DNA of 64,000 nt, from assembly GCA_900239685.1 (NCBI GenBank), contig OENT01000257.1:62001-126000 (forward strand), given 5' to 3'. Positions within the stretch are counted from its first letter, which is position 1, and the number at the start of each line of letters is the position of its first letter. The DNA comes from Rotaria macrura. Lineage: Eukaryota > Rotifera > Eurotatoria > Philodinida > Philodinidae. Of this stretch, positions 45,067 through 56,469 are shown in pieces. The position numbers and the translations under genes were made by a program. The notes beneath the pieces were generated by a model. The model saw nothing but the letters and a program-made list of their open reading frames with translations. It ran no database searches and was not told the DNA's origin.

Positions 45067-48000
45067 TTATAAATCACTAGATAACGTTTGCAATAAATTT
45101 TTGCGAAGATTTTCTATCCTAGTTAAAATATCTATAGATCCTGAATATTCATCAGGATTATTTTTTGTATAAACATCATTAAGTTTGTCAAGAATGGGTA
45201 CCAAAGAAACAAAGTCAATTCGACACGCATCTGTTATTGGTGTCATTGCCATTAGTGTCTTTTCAATCTGCTCTGAATCGTTAGGATCGATTGATACTAA
45301 ATGATGAGATATATATGAACACCAGTGATGCTTCACTAATTGATCACGAATATGAATACTAAAAGAAAAAGAGAAAAATTAATAACAATAGAACATTTTT
45401 CAAAATCCTTTCTAAATACAAAGTTTATTCATATCATATATGTAAAGAAAAAACGAATTAGAACACAAGGAAAGTATGTGAGTTAACAACTTCAATATTA
45501 ACATGAAAGTTTTCCTAGGATTGATTTGATTTTATCAATTGCCATGACAGATTATCTTGTATGTAGAATTAGCGAATTTGTTTGATGAATTATATGTTTC
45601 TTCAAGTTCTATTTATTCATAGGATTGATGAAGTCATGCTGTCTTGGAAAGAAGTTGTTTTCCCTTTTTTTTGTCTAACGTATTTCTTATCATATATACA
45701 TAGTAGATTTTAAGAACGTTTTACATGACAATTTTATCCAATCTACGACTTTTCTTCTCGTCGTATAAAAACCGAAGTGTTTTGATCGTCAATAGTGATA
45801 GCAGTATTATGATATTTGATACTGAAGCTTGTAGGAAGTCATGACATAATATTAAAGAAAGACTCTTACATTCTATCATATCCATTTATTGAAGTTCATC
45901 AATTTATGACGGCTTACAAGACCATTACTAAGTGTTTTATTTTTACACTCGGCTTAGTCATAATAGATATGATACGGTATGCAAACATCGATACTACTTA
46001 TAATTGATTATAACAATTGATGGAGCACGAATTATTTCCTTGATTTGTTGTCTCGGTTATGGGTGAGAAATTGCCTTATCAAACAGTTACGTTACCAGTC
46101 GTAAGAGTAACTTCGATTCGCTAGTCATGCTTAAGTATGAGTACATCAAGTTTTCAATCTTGAATCTTGTCTGTAACGGAGATTCTAAAAGAGAACATAC
46201 TTCTTGCAATATCAGGAGAAGATGTTTCTTCCGACATGGGCATGCTATCTCTGTCCTACTATGACATTATCACATTGGATTACAATCACGCTTTTTCTTT
46301 TTTAATTGCATTCTTTAGCATCATGTATAAGCGGACGTATAGAGTGGACCAAGAGAGACACATTCTTTGTGGTTTTTTTTACAATTCTACTCTAACGAAT
46401 AGTGTTTTCACAAAAGGTAGTATCAAGAATAATAGAGTTAGGAAAGAGGCTAATACTTCTGTCCTATGATTGAATATATTGCCATTAATCTGTGAAATGA
46501 CACGAAAGAAGATGTTGAGATTTCAAGACAATTTAGAAATCTTTCCATTGTCACTCTAATTATTGTGATAAGTTTCACGAGTTTGAAATGACTATTTCGA
46601 GTTCTTTGACTTGTTTTAATTACTTAGGCTCGATGAAGATTTTCACAAATTATATTGTAACGTGTTATTTTTCTTTCAATTCATAGTAATTAACTGTTAA
46701 AGAAAATTCTTTTCTATTTCGATCTGTAAAATTGTTGACATTTTTGGCTTGTTTTGTTCGATAACTATAGGATTTTTCTTAGAGGTTTCTCTCTCTTCTG
46801 CCAATGACAATAGGGAAAAGTAATTAAGAAAATGTGATTCATCCTACTGAATCATATAATAAGATTTCTTTTAGGTTCGAACTGATCTGACATGGGTAAG
46901 TAAATATTTCAGAATTCTTTCGATAGCCAATGCATTCAGATTACTTCGAACTTTAGAACACACTTTGATCATTACACTCAGCATGATGAATTACTTTGTA
47001 ATTGGATGTATTCCCTGCTGATCACATATTAATTGGCTTCAAATCATGGTGTACACGAAACAGTTTTACAAGTATCAAACTGGTAATATGTTTCATGATT
47101 GAATAGTAACATATTATTATTTTCAAAAAAACTCCTACCAAAAACTCGAAAAACTAGTAAAATTGGATTCTGTACTATGTAGACAGTAGATAAACAATGT
47201 CATCTTAGAAACATATTTAATTCATGATGAATTTAATCGAATATTCTAAATCTAGTAAAAACTATATAGCTTACTTTTCATATGCATGACCTTCATCGTT
47301 CGTAATTTGATCCTATGAAGAAAAACAAAAGCGAAATTTCAAAAAACTAATTCCTATCGTTATATTATGTTTCATTTTACTTTTTCTATAATAAGATCAT
47401 TCATAAGCTCAATAGCTCTGATTTTGATTTTATTATTCGAATCTACTGCATCGAAAATTTTCGTTACTACATCAATTCCACCATTTTCAACAAAATTAAT
47501 TTGTGCCTGTGGAAAATTTCGTATTAAAGTTGACAATGTAAATAGAAGACGATATTTCATATTGTTATCAGTTTCTATATTTAATAAATGTAATAAATAT
47601 CGAACATAGCCAAGATCTAATCCTTTCGATTGTACTTTTGGATTTCTGAAAATGAACAGAAATATTTTTCATCGAATAAAGATTAAAAAACAAACAAACT
47701 TGATTTCTTACCCTTGAAAAGCTGCACCTAACGCAAGACTTGTGAGAGAACGAATAGCATCATTATTTGTTTGTGTCCTATTGAGTAATGGTATCAATAA
47801 TTCAAGACCATTCATATTAGAAAAAACGATGGCATTATCATACTATAGACGAGAAAAAGAAAAACAAATTTATATGAAATACAATGAACATTGTACTGAT
47901 TATCATACGAACTTGATGAAGATAAAATTCTAGATCAGTTAAAACTGTTTTAAGATCATGTTCATTATTGATTTTGAACAATTTTTTAATAAGATTTGTT

Positions 48001-48668
48001 AGAATTTCATAATCAGTTTCAATTTTCATATTCAAAGATTGCAAATCTTTCTTTAGTTCATCATAAGGACGAAACTTCGTTCGAATTTCTTCTTCATGTT
48101 TCTAGAAAAAATTTTTCAAAAGAAAGATCATATTGGAGATAGAATATTGTTGTTGAGGTCTTACCGGATTCGTTACAACATCATCTTTACTTAGATCAAG
48201 ATTTGCAAAGGCTCGTTCAAGATGTTGTTTACTAATTTTCTCCTTTTCATTATCATTTGTTGATGAAATAGGAATAATATCATGTGATAGTGCTTTTGGT
48301 TCATTGCTTTCTAATAATTTTGCTTCTCGAAGACCAGTTTGTAAATTTAATCGAATGTGAAGACCGGGTGGTACAGCTTGACCTTAAGAAATAAAATTTA
48401 TGCATGATTTCATTCATTATTTAAGATTAGAGATACCTTCTTTTACGATTTGCCATTCATTTGTAGGAATAAATTCTTCATTATTTTGAATAAAACTGTC
48501 TAATATTTTCGAAAAAAAACATAAATAGGTACGGTAACTTTATAATTTTTATTGTTTTTTTTTACCTTCGGATGGTTGTGATTTTAGTGGAATAGATGAT
48601 AATGATTGAAAAGTAAGTGATAGAATAATAACTAATAGATACGTAATAGAATAAGAATAAAACGGCAT
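45067..48668 (-). CDS. SIL1: SIL1 nucleotide exchange factor for BiP
   Basis: ER-lumen armadillo-like protein that promotes ADP release from the HSP70 BiP (family knowledge). Eight phase-consistent exons: 48668-48566, 48499-48437, 48382-48165, 48101-47913, 47842-47712, 47645-47381, 47312-47275, 45358-45067; 432 residues versus 461 in human. The N-terminus is a signal peptide (YSITYLLVIILSLTFQSLSS). Family landmarks: FIPTNEWQIVKEGQAVPPGL, HIRLNLQTGLREAKL (human HVRLNLQTGEREAKL), RPYDELKKDLQSLN, DLEFYLHQYDNA, ALGAAFQGNPKVQ, RNFPQAQINFVENGGI. It ends TLSSDL, without an evident KDEL-type retention signal. The last intron (45359-47274) is 1.9 kb and shows nothing recognised; a 100-codon plus-strand frame inside it (46167-46469) matches nothing known to me. 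Confidence 0.93.
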
Positions 48669-50523
48669 GATTTCAAATGTTATGTTAGAATAGGTAAGTT
48701 TTGTTTTGTTTCGTTGTAATGACAATAGATTATTACAAAAGTAGGATGAATTCAACAAAAACTCAATGTTTATATAGATAATTGAAGGAATAATGTTGCA
48801 ACGACAACAATCACTTACATTCTGAGGCAATTCAACGTGGCAAGCAAGCTGATGGCTATTCACATTTTTTTTTACTCACATGTTACATTTCAATAATGAC
48901 TCATACAATTTTTGACGCGTACCAATAAGATTCTTATGCATGTATACGCTACACTACACTTCATAATACTAAGTTGTGTACGAACCAACAATTAGATTGC
49001 GCCACTATGAACTGATCGGAACAAATGAATAAAATAAAATCTCGAAAATAAATCTATGGGTAGAGTTTTTCGTTTGCTAATACAAATAACGTAAAACAAA
49101 TATTATATTATTCTTGTAGTAGTCTACAGGTGAAATTTGAAAAATTCTATTTTTACAACTGTTCATATCATGAAAGTACACACTTTCGTTGACTATATAT
49201 TTCTACTGAGAAACACGAATTACGATGTTTCTATCAATTGAAATGGAGAATAAAAACAAAAAACTGAATCTCGTATATCTTCTAGTCATTTTTTTAATAT
49301 CAATTTACTATCGAAAAAACAACGTGAAATCATTATTGATCATTATAAATTATTTTGAAAGCGGTAGAATCTATCAATAGTTGACTTCAAGTTTTCGGTT
49401 TGACAAATATTCCAATCGTGTATAAAATTGATAAAGAATTCATAGTGCCAGGAAATCTTATGTCCATCGATAGATGCAAAAAGAAAAAGATACAGTATAA
49501 ACGCAGATAGTAAAGAGCAAGTTTTCAATATTTGACAATACGAAAATAAGTAGTGAATAATGAAACTATTTCAAGAAGATAATGTAAGGAGTCGAAAACT
49601 TCTTGATTCATATTACTACCACGATATATTTTTTGAATAGTGTGTTGACTTCAAGATTCCACTATCGACCTATTACGATGAAGTGTGGAGTTTGCTCTTA
49701 TCAAACAGATATCTATTACTTATATGACCATAGATTAATAGTATCTTGACCGATTTCATACTAGAATAGAAAGATCTAATCTTTCGTAACAGACAAGTTT
49801 AGCAACGTTTCGAATTACGAAATTCCTCTATGTCTCTCTAATGGGAATCATATAATCTAAACGAATCATAATAATGTGATCAAAAATTCGCAACAGATAC
49901 GAAAAAAAACACTAAATTGTCACACGAGGAACCAAAAGTAACTATTTATACATTAATTAAGAGAAGATCAGTATGTTCGTCTAAATTGTGAGAAGAAAAG
50001 AAACTGTTCGAAATGGAATCGATTTTCTAGATATATATTCTCATTCCCATTGGCCCACATCTACTTCCGACTCAATCAAAAAGTTGGCTAACATCTGTGT
50101 TAGAATATGAGACATGTTTCATTAAAAAACAATTTTTTTTTCTTGACAATCTAATTATGAATCGGCTTGAATAATCGAATTCGTCGGAAACTACTTAGTA
50201 TAGCTCGCGTGATTCAAATTAGAGAAGCATGAGAACGGACTAGAAACGTACTTCGTTGTCTTTGTCATGGCTCTTCATTTACTAATGAGTTTTCAATAAG
50301 AATTAATTCAAAAGATGAAACAATATTTACTTCATTTCGGAAACTAAAAGTAAGCACGAATGAATTTTTACGGAAATATCTCATGGGCATTTACCTTACA
50401 ACATATGAAGATTCGTAATCGAATTAAGATTCAGCATAGTAAATTATTGTATACAATGTGACCATCTCATTTCTAAAAGTTGTTAATCAAGAAATTAATA
50501 TTTTTCGATTATTGAAAATTCTT
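48669..50523. other. Intergenic between LIM gene (3') and SIL1 (5')
   Basis: AT-rich, no gene seen. The SIL1 promoter must lie at the left edge of this stretch. A minus-strand AATAAA overlaps the LIM gene stop codon (AAAAAATAAAAG at about 50530-50519) and is one possible polyadenylation signal. Confidence 0.55.
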
Positions 50524-52225
50524 TTATTTTTTCAAACAAATTTCACAAACAATACTTCCATTTTGACAATGAAAATCTTTCATTTCAATAGGTTGTTGAC
50601 AAGTATTACATAGAAAACAAGTATGATGAAATTTTTTACCATCGAATTCACTTAATATTTCGCCCGTTAGAAATGGTTCTTTACATATTGTACAATGTGG
50701 TCCATGATCAATATGACAATTTAAACAATAAAGATGTCCATCTTCTTGACGAAAAAATCCTTGACTCACAATTGATTTTTTACAATATCCACAACGAAAG
50801 CAATCCGAATGATATAAATCACATTGATACATTGAAATTGATTCACCTACAAGGAAATTTTTTCCACATTTTTTACATTGATCATTCAATGTTTGTAATG
50901 TTTTCAATCCCATTATGCATGGTTCAATGTCGTTCATACATTGTTGACAATATAAGACGTTGTTTTTCGAATAGAATTTTCTATTTTTCAATGTGATTAG
51001 ACATTTCTTACAAATGAAACTAAAAATGAATTTAAAAAAAAACTAATTGCAATAACAAGGACTTTGTCGAGATTAACGGTAAAATTCAAAAACATCCTAC
51101 ATCATTTTGTAGAATAACTCGTAGTCTGTCCGTCCATTGTTATACAGAAAATCATATTATTATAGTAACCTCTTGAGATTTTATCATAATGTTTAATGAA
51201 CATACTATGAATGGATGACACCTGCAAGTTTTAGAATGCTGGATTTTTAATACATCAATAATGTATTCGAGATTTTTGTAGTTTATTATTATTCTTCGAT
51301 GGAACTTATATTTGAGATGAAATATTCTCATGAAAGTGGTTCAAACAACCATACACCTTGTAAATATTTTCAAGGAACATTCGACAACTACTACATAATT
51401 CACATCGTTGTGCTGTTTAGTATAGTGTTGTTTTTAATTTTAAAGCAATTACTTAAATTTCAAAACATGGAACGTAATTTGAAGTTAACAATATTAGATC
51501 ATTTTTTGAAAAGCAAAATTTTCTTCCACAAAGAATAGTAGATATATGAGAATAGATTGATGACGTTAACAACCGTAAACTAGACCGTTTCTAGGGTAGT
51601 TATGTATCTGTTGGTTTAACGTTTACGCTGAAGTATCCGATAATCGACTTTTCAGAAAAAATGATTAGTGTAATCACAATTTCTTTGAGACAGAAACTGT
51701 CACAAGATCAATAGTATTCAAATTCTATTTAAAATGAAACAACAACGTCTTAAAGTTAAAATCATTTTCCATCGTATGTATTAGGTTGTATACAGCGTCT
51801 AAGAACATCAAATTTGGTGAAAATATCATCAATGTAAGATTGATGGTCTAATGTAATAGGTACGTTAGATATTTTTATTTTTTACCATTCATCATGATAT
51901 TCTTGTCCTTGAAATTCAACAATAATCGATGTTGGACTAAGTATTTGACTACATTCAATACATGATGAGCATCGTTTAAAATAGCATGTTTCACAATAAA
52001 CTTGCGGATTCGATATCTAAACACACATATTTACATTTAAGAAATTCGAATATTGATTGTTCTATAAGAATTACATCTAGTTGAAGTTTTTCATCGAGAT
52101 AAAATGATTCGTGTGATAGTTGCTTTTTACAATTGATACATAAGAAACAACGAAAATGATATTGATGTTGTTTAAATAGTGCAACATTTTCTTCGTGTTG
52201 AAAACAATCATTACATTTTTTACAA
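50524..52225 (-). CDS. Four-LIM-domain protein, N-terminus not resolved
   Basis: LIM domains are double zinc fingers for protein-protein contacts, often at actin/adhesion sites or in the nucleus (family knowledge). Phase-consistent exons: 52225-52075, 52016-51886, 51019-50524. LIM1: CKKC...HFRCFLCINC, then YCETC. LIM2: CIEC...YHDECFICKKC, then YCQQC. LIM3: CKKC...YHSDCFRCGYC, then YCLNCH. LIM4: CTIC...FHHTCFLCNTC, then CEICLKK at the stop. The first listed exon starts in phase needing two bases from an upstream exon and has no in-frame ATG, so the gene extends to the right. A short upstream exon at 53727-53611 is a candidate part but its donor phase does not fit directly. FHL, paxillin and PINCH families have four or five LIM domains; spacing does not let me choose. 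Confidence 0.85.
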
Positions 52226-53610
52226 CTAAAATTTACACAAAATAAGAATCTATCGTTTAAAGTTTATCTCGGCATGTTCTTTTCAAACATACACACTACT
52301 TTTTATAGGTATATGAATCATGACTAAAAATGGAACTGAAAATATATTATAAAAATGATCAAATTGATTACCCGCCAAAGATTAATCTCTTAGGAAAATG
52401 ACTACTATCATATACAACTCTAGAATATGATTCTCATGTACTCGTTTAGAATACTTATGTTCTTGGAATGGATTCGTAGTTCAATATTGCATATTGTACA
52501 AACTCTTAACAGCTTAGACAATATCATCTGACAATCGAAATAATGATTATCCATAATTAGGTAGTTTTTCATTGCTTGAATCAGAGAGATTCCATTTGTG
52601 TTTCGTATGAACTTTCGTTTGTTAATTTTACTAATAAAAGTAAGCGTATTGCTATGCTGATTTCGATTTTTTGGCCTCGAGATTTGAATCGCAAGTAGCA
52701 TTTGTTGAGATCGAGAGAAGTTTTGAAATTTTTTGTGTTTATGATTTTTCATTTGAAAGATATAGTTAAAATTAGAAAGAAATGAAAATGGTTTAAATTT
52801 TTACGAATCAATGTATTAATTTCATAATCTATCAAATCAATGAATTACTTTTTGTTTTCAAAAATTTAGGAAAAACATAAATAAATGTTCTCTTTGTTCT
52901 AAAGAAACGAGCTTAAAATAGATGGATCTATGCCAGAAAAATTTCATCAGATGTCGATATAATTATATTACTTATAATACAGAGAACTGTTGAACAAAAA
53001 CTACTCGATGTGGATGACGATAATCACACGTAGATGTCATAATAAAAAAGAAATACTCTGAAGATTCAAGTTTATTTAACGTAAACGAACAATATACATT
53101 ATCGATTGAAATAGAAATTGCATGTCGGATTCATATTTGACGATAGGCAGAACATACATTCAAATATGGTTGACTATGGAATATTACACATCTAAGTTCG
53201 ACTCGATCGATTTCATGTAAATCTTGATGATTCGACGTAGACGAGGAAGAGAGTAACGCATACAGGTAAAGTAAATCAAATTCAGAAAATTTACAAGTCA
53301 TATGAAATTCGTTTTGATCCTATGCATAGAATTGTTGTATGTTTCTAGTTGAAAAACAAAATGACGACGAAACATTTCGTGTTCACTCGAGAAAAAATAA
53401 CAAGACATAATATTGTTGAGTATACATACTGTCGCATTCGAATAAATTTTGTTATTCATAGATTTACATACGGCTTGATAGAAGTTGAAGCGTGGCTAAC
53501 GATAAATACATAATTTTCTATTCAATTAAATCTAGTACCTGGTCACAAAAAAAAAACTCCGAAACACTAATAAAATTACATATATATATTTAATGAAAAC
53601 TACTTCTTAC

Positions 53611-53727
53611 CTCTAAACAATCATTAAGTTTTTTGCTTTGTTCAACATCGAAAATTGAATTCAAATCATTCTTCAAGCTTTTAGATCGAAGAGGATTTTT
53701 GAAAAAAGTGATATCATCATTTTTAGA
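53611..53727 (-). CDS. Candidate 5' exon (39 codons), possibly of the LIM gene
   Basis: Minus-strand open stretch between an acceptor-like AG (before 53727) and a consensus donor GAG|GTAAGA at 53611. It encodes a charged peptide containing LNSIFDVEQSKKLNDCLE. It lies upstream of the LIM exons on the same strand. It ends in phase 0, whereas the next LIM exon needs phase 2, so a further small exon would be required. The acceptor has a weak pyrimidine tract. Low confidence. Confidence 0.25.
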
Positions 53728-54413
53728 CTTATATCATGTTTTTAAAAGGCATGTATTCAACATCTATCTATTTAACTTTTTTGTCCTCAGACTAAGTTCA
53801 AATATTCAATCTGATGTATATCCATTGTTTTCGACGTATAAATTTACTCTTATCTAACATTGAAATTTCGATGAAAAAAAAAGAAAACACATGTACAAAT
53901 TCTTTTACAATCTTGTTTTTCCTAAACATCACTTTGAACATGTTAGAAATGAATATGCCTCTCAAGAAAGTGCAAGCAAACTATATTGTGATTTGGTATA
54001 GATTTCGACGTTGTTACTGAATGAACAGTTGATTTTGTTTTTTTTTTATCAAGTTTATTGAGTGATTTTCTAGTTCATGATCAGTCGATTTCTCAATCAG
54101 ATAAAACATGTCGTTTTTATCTTGAATCAGAAAAGAAATGAAATGAAATCTTTTCTTTTTTTTTTGGATATGCCTATGAACACTACATATGTATATATTG
54201 ATACCTATTTAGAACTGTATGTATTCAAGTTCTAAATATCAAAGTTTTTAATTCATCGATTAATGCTGAATAAGGAAAAATTCGATTGCATACATCATAG
54301 ACTTGTGTGAGGAAGAAAAAAGAAAAATACGATTTTGATTATATCCTCAAGCCTTATCAATATTCAAAGCAAGTTTTGTAACGAACGTAGTACTTAATTG
54401 AAAAATAGATGTA

Positions 54414-54500
54414 CTCGTAACCGACTCTTCAAGCTCTATTATACCATATATAAATTGATGAATATTTTAAATCTACTCCGATTTCGCGGTATATGCACCT
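54414..54500 (+). repeat. Diverged copy of the palindrome's terminal repeat
   Basis: Reads CTTCAAGCTCTATTATACCATATATAAA... with ACTCCGATTTCGC at its end. This parallels the right end of the palindrome near 19626-19690 (TTCAAGCTCTATAAAACCGTAGATAAA... ACTCCAATTTTGC) with roughly equal spacing. It appears to be a solo, decayed end. Confidence 0.55.
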
Positions 54501-55955
54501 TCTGTTTGTTCACTTAATTGAAAATATTATGTCGATACGTAATCTAAGCTACTGAGGTTGAATAAAACTTCGATTAATTTATAAATGTATATAGGTAATA
54601 ATTCATATTTGTCGTATTATTTTTGTTCAATCACTGCCCTATCTTTAATGCATAAAAAAGACAAATCTTACTGTTTTGATCGGATGAACTTCAATGCCCG
54701 GTACGAAATGTATATGATGGTTTGCTTTTCTGAGAAAATTCAACTATGTATCATGGACAACATTGATAAATATCGATGTAAGACGTGAATCTGTCAAAGT
54801 GATGTAACGATGAAACAGATTTCAAAGTCGATTCAGTTTTTTCAATCTGCGATCAATTTCAATCTAATGAATGTTTACCGTTTCACCACAGATCATTTTC
54901 TAGAAGTTGATCAAAGATCTATAATGATGACCGAATAATTGCATTGAATTTTTGGCCAATGGCGTTTTCTTACTGAAAACCAATTGACTGATTATGATTG
55001 GCTATTTCCTATGTGACGTATTACCATAAGAAATGTTCTTCATTATTCTCAAGTTTATTTCCATGAAAATCATTTATTTAGATCACACAAAAATTCTTTT
55101 AAATCCATCAAAACCGATAGAATAGATCAGATCGTGTGAAAGATGACATCGATCTATTTATTTGACATTGTTTATTATTGAATACTTTACTCAGAATCTG
55201 ATGTATCGAAAATAGAAACTATTATAAGAATCTTTCGAATTTAGAACGTTGAGTAGATCGAAATAGCTCTGAGCGACATATGTTAACCTATTCAAAAAAA
55301 AAGAACTCTTTAATTTAGATCTCCTCTAGATCGGTTTGCAAAATATGGGTATCAATCATCGAAAATCCATACATTTATGAAAGAGAAGAAAATGAATCAA
55401 TCCCATCGATATATTTCTTCATGATTTTAACTCTGCAATAAAACATAGTTTTGTACTACGATTATTAGATTTGCATCAACGCAAAAGATCTTAATCGGAG
55501 ACCATGGAAAAGAATCTATATTGATTGATATTAATCATCCTTTTACATCAAAATTTCCTAGAGTAAAATCGAAAATATCTTCTTGCAATATATAGATAAT
55601 GTATTGAATGATCATCTCATATTTGTATTTGATTGAAAATATAAAAAGAAGAAGATACGACAATACAGAAGAAATGAAAAGAAAAAAAAAAGTGACGTTC
55701 AATATCATACAATGAAGAAATGTCCACAAAAGAAAAACACACTTCCGATGATCAAACCTTCGAATCATGATTAATTGTTTAATCTAAAAGAAAAAGAAAA
55801 GAATGTGATTGTTATTAATAACAAAACTCAACATTCACCGGCATCTTTTTTTTTCCACCGAAACAAACAACACCCGATGATACATATCGAAGAGAAACAA
55901 CTCTATCGTAACCTCTCATGAGACAATAGAAAACATATCGTACCTCTTTTGTTCT

Positions 55956-56437
55956 CTATGGTAATATAGGTGAATACCAGATGTGTGGTGCACTACCATA
56001 AGATGACATTGACTGCATATTTTTCATATGATCTAAGTCTAGAGAAAAATTTTCACGTACTTTTGATTTGATTCTGTTTACGTTCATACCTGATGATAGA
56101 TTAGTTGGTATACTTGTTGAATAATTTGGACAAGAACGATTGTACGGTGCAGTAAATGGGCTAAGTCCATCGTAACCACGTGTTGAACCTATGAGAGAAG
56201 AAAAAGCACTGTTAAAACTCAATTATATACTAATATTTCTATATAAGCAAATAAAGAAACAGGAAAAGTTTTCCTTTGGGATATAAATATTTCTATTAAA
56301 ATAATTCAATTAGTTTTCTTCTCTTTTTTCCTATGAAACTGAACTTACTAGGGAAAAATGTTGGATATGCACTTGAACTACAAGCCGCAGCAGCAGCAGC
56401 AATTTGTCCAGTAAAACCTGAACCAAATGCTCCATAT

Positions 56438-56469
<32 letters not shown>

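Larger units (their letters stand above)
52226..55955. other. Region upstream of the LIM exons, mostly unassigned
   Basis: AT-rich. Contains the candidate exon above and a 110-codon minus-strand frame at 52752-52420 of unknown merit (Asn/Lys-rich, no family). At about 54414-54500 a sequence resembles the terminal part of the palindrome at 18281-19703 (CTTCAAGCTCTAT.ATACC... ...CTACTCCGATTTCGC). A short inverted repeat lies at about 54208-54240. The right part is the PAX6 3' flank. Confidence 0.5.

Noticed and set aside
46167..46469. 100-codon frame in SIL1 intron 7
   Set aside because: No homology, lies in an intron on the opposite strand, no supporting signals.
46870..46885. GGTTCGAACT, a possible tRNA T-loop (B box)
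   Set aside because: No matching A box or cloverleaf arms can be built around it.
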